From CAZTAK01 sp964611585 (lineage in GTDB: Bacteria; Pseudomonadota; Alphaproteobacteria; SHVP01), in contig CAZTAK010000006.1 of the NCBI GenBank assembly GCA_964611585.1, positions 1 through 64,000 on the forward strand: DNA of 64,000 bases, in the 5' to 3' direction. The position numbers and the translations under genes are program-made. Of the stretch, positions 63,066 through 64,000 are shown in pieces. The number at the start of each line of letters is the position of its first letter. Position 1 is the stretch's first letter. A model generated the notes under the pieces. It was not told the origin of the DNA. It did no database searches and saw only the letters and a program-made list of their open reading frames with translations.

Positions 63066-63536
63066 TCAGTCCGAATCCGGAGACCCGGGTCGCTTCCGGG
63101 GCGCTTTGGCGGCGCCGGAACCGGCCGGCGGGTCGAGCGGCAGGCCGTAGAGCTCGAGGCGGTGATCGACCACGCGGTAGCCCAGTTTCTCGGCGATCTT
63201 GGCTTGCAGCCGTTCGATTTCGTCGTCTTGGAATTCGACGACGTTGCCTGTGCGCAGGTCGATCAGGTGGTCGTGGTGTTCCTCACGACATTCCTCATAG
63301 CGCGCCCGGCCGTTGCCGAAATCATGCCGCTCGAGTATTCCGGCTTCTTCAAAGAGCCGCACGGTGCGATAGACGGTGGCGATCGAGATGCCGGAATCGA
63401 TTTCTGTGGCGCGCTGATAGACCGCTTCGACGTCGGGGTGATCGTCGGCGTCGGACAGCACGCGCGCAATGACGCGGCGCTGGCCGGTCATCTTCAGCCC
63501 TTTTTCGATGCAGAGTTTTTCAAGACGCTCGGTCAC
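63066..63536 (-). CDS. fur: Fur-family iron (or manganese) regulator
   Basis: 156 residues. LKMTGQRRVIARVLSDADDHPDVEAVY, recognition helix ISIATVYRTVRLFEEAG, and metal-site segment REEHHDHLIDLRTG with the HHDH motif of Fur and of Mur-type manganese regulators in alphaproteobacteria; sequence alone does not separate them. GTG 63536 starts it. A TATAAG at 63544-63549 may be its -10, giving an almost leaderless mRNA. Confidence 0.92.
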   Translation of the reverse strand: MTERLEKLCIEKGLKMTGQRRVIARVLSDADDHPDVEAVYQRATEIDSGISIATVYRTVRLFEEAGILERHDFGNGRARYEECREEHHDHLIDLRTGNVVEFQDDEIERLQAKIAEKLGYRVVDHRLELYGLPLDPPAGSGAAKAPRKRPGSPDSD

Positions 63537-63577
63537 CGGGAACCTTATACGCCAATTGGGTGGAGCGAACTATCGGG

Positions 63578-63599
63578 CTCCCGCGATTGCGCGCGGGAG
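63578..63599 (-). terminator. Hairpin after mucR
   Basis: Perfect arms CTCCCGCG (63578-63585) and CGCGGGAG (63592-63599), beginning five bases after the mucR stop; no T run follows on the minus strand, so it may end transcription inefficiently. Confidence 0.5.
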
Positions 63600-63603
63600 A
63601 GGG

Positions 63604-64000
63604 CTATTTGCGACGGCGCTTGCGCCGCTTGGTGCCGAGGCCGATTTTTTTCGCCAGCTCGCTGCGCTGTTGCGCATAACGCGGCGCGACCATCGGATAA
63701 TCGGCCGGCAGACCCCAGCGTTCGCGATATTCTTCGGGAGTCATATTATATCTTGTCTTGAGATGGCGTTTGAGCATTTTGAGTTTCTTGCCGTCTTCAA
63801 GACAAATGATGTAATCGGCCGTTACCGATTTCTTTATCGGCACTGCCGGCTGTGGCCGCGAGGTGGCCGCCGCCGCCGACACGCCGACACCGGCGAGGGC
63901 AAAATAGACCTGTTGAATCAACTGCGGCAAATCGGCGATCGCCACGGTGTTGTTGGACACGTGGGAGGCGACGATATCGGTGGTCAGCGCGAGCAGTTCG
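63604..64000 (-). CDS. mucR: MucR/Ros-family zinc-finger regulator (5' end outside window)
   Basis: 132 residues visible; the frame remains open to the window edge (ELLALTTDIVASHVSNNTVAIADLPQLIQQVY is usual near the N terminus), so the true start lies beyond 64000. C-terminal Ros/MucR part: VTADYIICLEDGKKLKMLKRHLKTRYNMTPEEYRERWGLPADYPMVAPRYAQQRS. MucR proteins bind AT-rich promoters and repress exopolysaccharide, motility and cell-cycle genes; the basic KRRKRRRK tail is typical. Confidence 0.95.
   Translation of the reverse strand, partial: ELLALTTDIVASHVSNNTVAIADLPQLIQQVYFALAGVGVSAAAATSRPQPAVPIKKSVTADYIICLEDGKKLKMLKRHLKTRYNMTPEEYRERWGLPADYPMVAPRYAQQRSELAKKIGLGTKRRKRRRK

Overview
The window reads as a chromosomal segment of a GC-rich alphaproteobacterium, most like Rhodospirillales and relatives. 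This rests on gene content and order: Irr and MucR regulators, a RegA/RegB redox pair, an Rrf2-cysK operon, the rpsT/rhodanese/dnaA/dnaN/recF/gyrB block, and the lnt-XRE-metK-trmB and rimP-nusA-ylxR-infB-rbfA-truB-rpsO-pnp blocks. A run of 100 Ns (14145-14244) flanked by the same 55 bases shows it is a scaffold, so this is probably a draft or metagenome-assembled genome, and several broken genes must be judged with assembly error in mind.

Layout. 1-4125: end of a FAD dehydrogenase, a hexapeptide acyltransferase, a frameshifted secreted protein, a Sco-type copper protein and a metallo-beta-lactamase hydrolase. 4287-9800: malate synthase, an isochorismatase-type hydrolase and the heptose genes hldD-hldE. 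9843-15379: regA with a damaged regB, an ABC-2 exporter, a SYLF protein, the scaffold gap and cobD. 15897-21114: PHA depolymerase, a YcgN-type protein, remains of a VOC gene, a YgjP-type metallopeptidase and two tandem Bcr/CflA exporters. 21367-29188 (minus): gyrB, recF, dnaN, dnaA, rhodanese, rpsT. 29324-33227: a small secreted protein and mutM, divergent from ubiE-ubiB. 33455-37867: coaBC-dut-rrf2-cysK-moeB-dsrE. 38022-46544: hydroxyacid dehydrogenase, SH3 protein, the DUF3501/Fe-S/rubrerythrin set with irr, a nitronate monooxygenase and pnp. 46752-63604: the translation and RNA core operons, metK, lnt-corC-ybeY-phoH-miaB, plsC, fur and mucR.

How it works together. The minus-strand blocks are tightly packed operons, many with 4-base ATGA or GTGA overlaps that imply translational coupling. 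Irr, encoded at 42404-42826, has a good candidate operator and sigma-70 promoter just in front of the rubrerythrin/Fe-S/DUF3501 genes, tying that poorly understood oxidative-stress set to iron status. metK is preceded by a clear promoter and a 24-codon upstream ORF whose stop overlaps the metK start, a possible regulatory leader.

The most unusual pattern is a set of CTAG-bounded palindromic repeats. In five genes (the frameshifted secreted protein, the MBL hydrolase, gyrB, mutM and dsrE) the TAG stop codon is itself the first bases of such an element. Decay or assembly damage is visible in regB (out-of-frame internal deletion), in the secreted protein at 1587-1998 (one extra T in a T run) and in the YcgN/VOC region (17560-17860).
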